Of a DNA stretch of 64,000 nucleotides, positions 63,563 through 64,000 are shown in pieces (position 1 is the first letter of the stretch; the number at the start of each line of letters is the position of its first letter). Both the position numbers and the translations under genes were made by a program. Below the pieces are notes generated by a model. That model ran no database searches. It worked only from the letters and a program-made list of their open reading frames with translations, and was not told the DNA's origin. Source of the DNA: Pirellulales bacterium (GTDB taxonomy: Bacteria; Planctomycetota; Planctomycetia; Pirellulales; UBA1268); the NCBI GenBank assembly GCA_016779265.1, contig JADHNY010000009.1:1-64000 (forward strand), in the 5' to 3' direction.

Positions 63563-63795
63563 GAAGTTTGGCCGGGGGCGTTGAGCACCCCCACGCCTTG
63601 GCAGCCTCTGCGGAAAACCGCTGAAAACCGCACTAGGTAAGTCTATTCCACCACCCACACCGGTCAAACGAGCTCACCAAGCGTTGGAAAAACCGGGAGA
63701 CGTGGCTGCGGACGCTCTGTCATGATCCTGTTCGCACACGAGAGACTGCAGACCTGCCTTACGCACAGTTCAGCAGCCCCCGCTGCCGTCAGAAG

Positions 63796-64000
63796 TCACT
63801 GCAGCCGCGAGCGATCCGTCTCGCGGGCGACTCGGGTTTCGCCTCCGATGTGCATCGGCAGGTAGCGGTAGTAGACCTCGAGCGTCATCACCGACAGGGC
63901 CGTGGAGTAGACCCGGCCTCCATGCCCTCCCCAGACGGGATCAGGATCCCAGCTGCCCTGCAGCTTTCCAGCATCCTTTCGCTGCAGCTGCAGGACGGCC
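63796..64000 (-). CDS. C-terminal end of a squalene-cyclase-repeat-like secreted protein (partial)
   Basis: The window edge cuts this gene. The readable end is VLQLQRKDAGKLQGSWDPDPVWGGHGGRVYSTALSVMTLEVYYRYLPMHIGGETRVARETDRSRLQ, then stop (TGA at 63796). QGSWDP and RVYSTALSVMTLEVYYRYLP recall the last repeats of prenyltransferase/squalene-oxidase-repeat proteins, common in planctomycetes as large secreted or membrane proteins. The frame is uninterrupted to base 64000. Too short for the ORF track; the full product is unknown. Confidence 0.75.
   Translation of the reverse strand, partial: AVLQLQRKDAGKLQGSWDPDPVWGGHGGRVYSTALSVMTLEVYYRYLPMHIGGETRVARETDRSRLQ

Overview
The window is a GC-rich (roughly 60-65% by eye) chromosomal segment, most probably from a member of the Planctomycetota, plausibly Pirellulales-like. 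The clues are the planctomycete-style Ser/Thr kinase with its N-terminal module and C-terminal anchor, the lysine/alanine-tailed small basic protein, a Gly-rich RRM protein, several secreted proteins of a type I associate with planctomycetes, and a hopanoid locus with an HpnD-HpnE fusion. There is no rRNA, CRISPR array, prophage or insertion sequence. One tRNA gene (Val, CAC) is present. This reads as core chromosome, not an island.

Layout. 0.3-8.5 kb: xylose isomerase, convergent with the glnD / cobalamin adenosyltransferase pair; a TolB-like propeller protein, proC, a K/A-tailed small protein and thioredoxin with a clear terminator. 8.6-14.4 kb: an RpoD-like sigma factor divergent from a membrane-anchored protein, then btaA-btaB for betaine lipid (DGTS) synthesis. 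14.4-25 kb: secreted and hypothetical proteins, guaB, ilvD, a glutaredoxin-like protein, a Ser/Thr kinase, surE and guaA. 25.1-27.3 kb: an OmpR-type two-component system.

27.4-46.5 kb is the most distinctive part, a dispersed isoprenoid/hopanoid locus: hpnG (+), hpnC and an hpnD-hpnE fusion (-), ispH (+), then housekeeping carbon and sulfur genes (ppc, pfk, ettA, a rhodanese, sufE), then shc-hpnH (-), followed upstream by a histidine kinase and a response regulator with reversed HTH-REC order. IspH supplies IPP/DMAPP, HpnC/D/E make squalene, Shc cyclises it, HpnH adds the adenosyl group and HpnG removes adenine.

46.5-51.7 kb: four minus-strand genes. They encode a chorismate-lyase-like protein, a DUF116-like/polyprenyl synthetase fusion, a HemN/HemW-like radical SAM protein and a TIM-barrel isomerase. 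The first three may form an undescribed prenyl or quinone-related pathway. 52-53.8 kb: queF divergent from queC-queE (7-deazaguanine, queuosine). 53.8-60.3 kb: an internally duplicated 10-TM transporter-like protein, a GT9 glycosyltransferase and an FtsX/LolD-type ABC exporter. 60.4-64 kb: thioesterase, rpsR, an RRM RNA-binding protein, two small coupled genes, tRNA-Val, two TatA/B-like genes and the C-terminal end of a larger secreted-type protein.

Spacers are short, and many neighbouring genes overlap by 1-20 nt. Several intergenic gaps carry two-copy direct repeats of 12-16 bp. I ran no searches; product names rest on motif recognition and neighbourhood.
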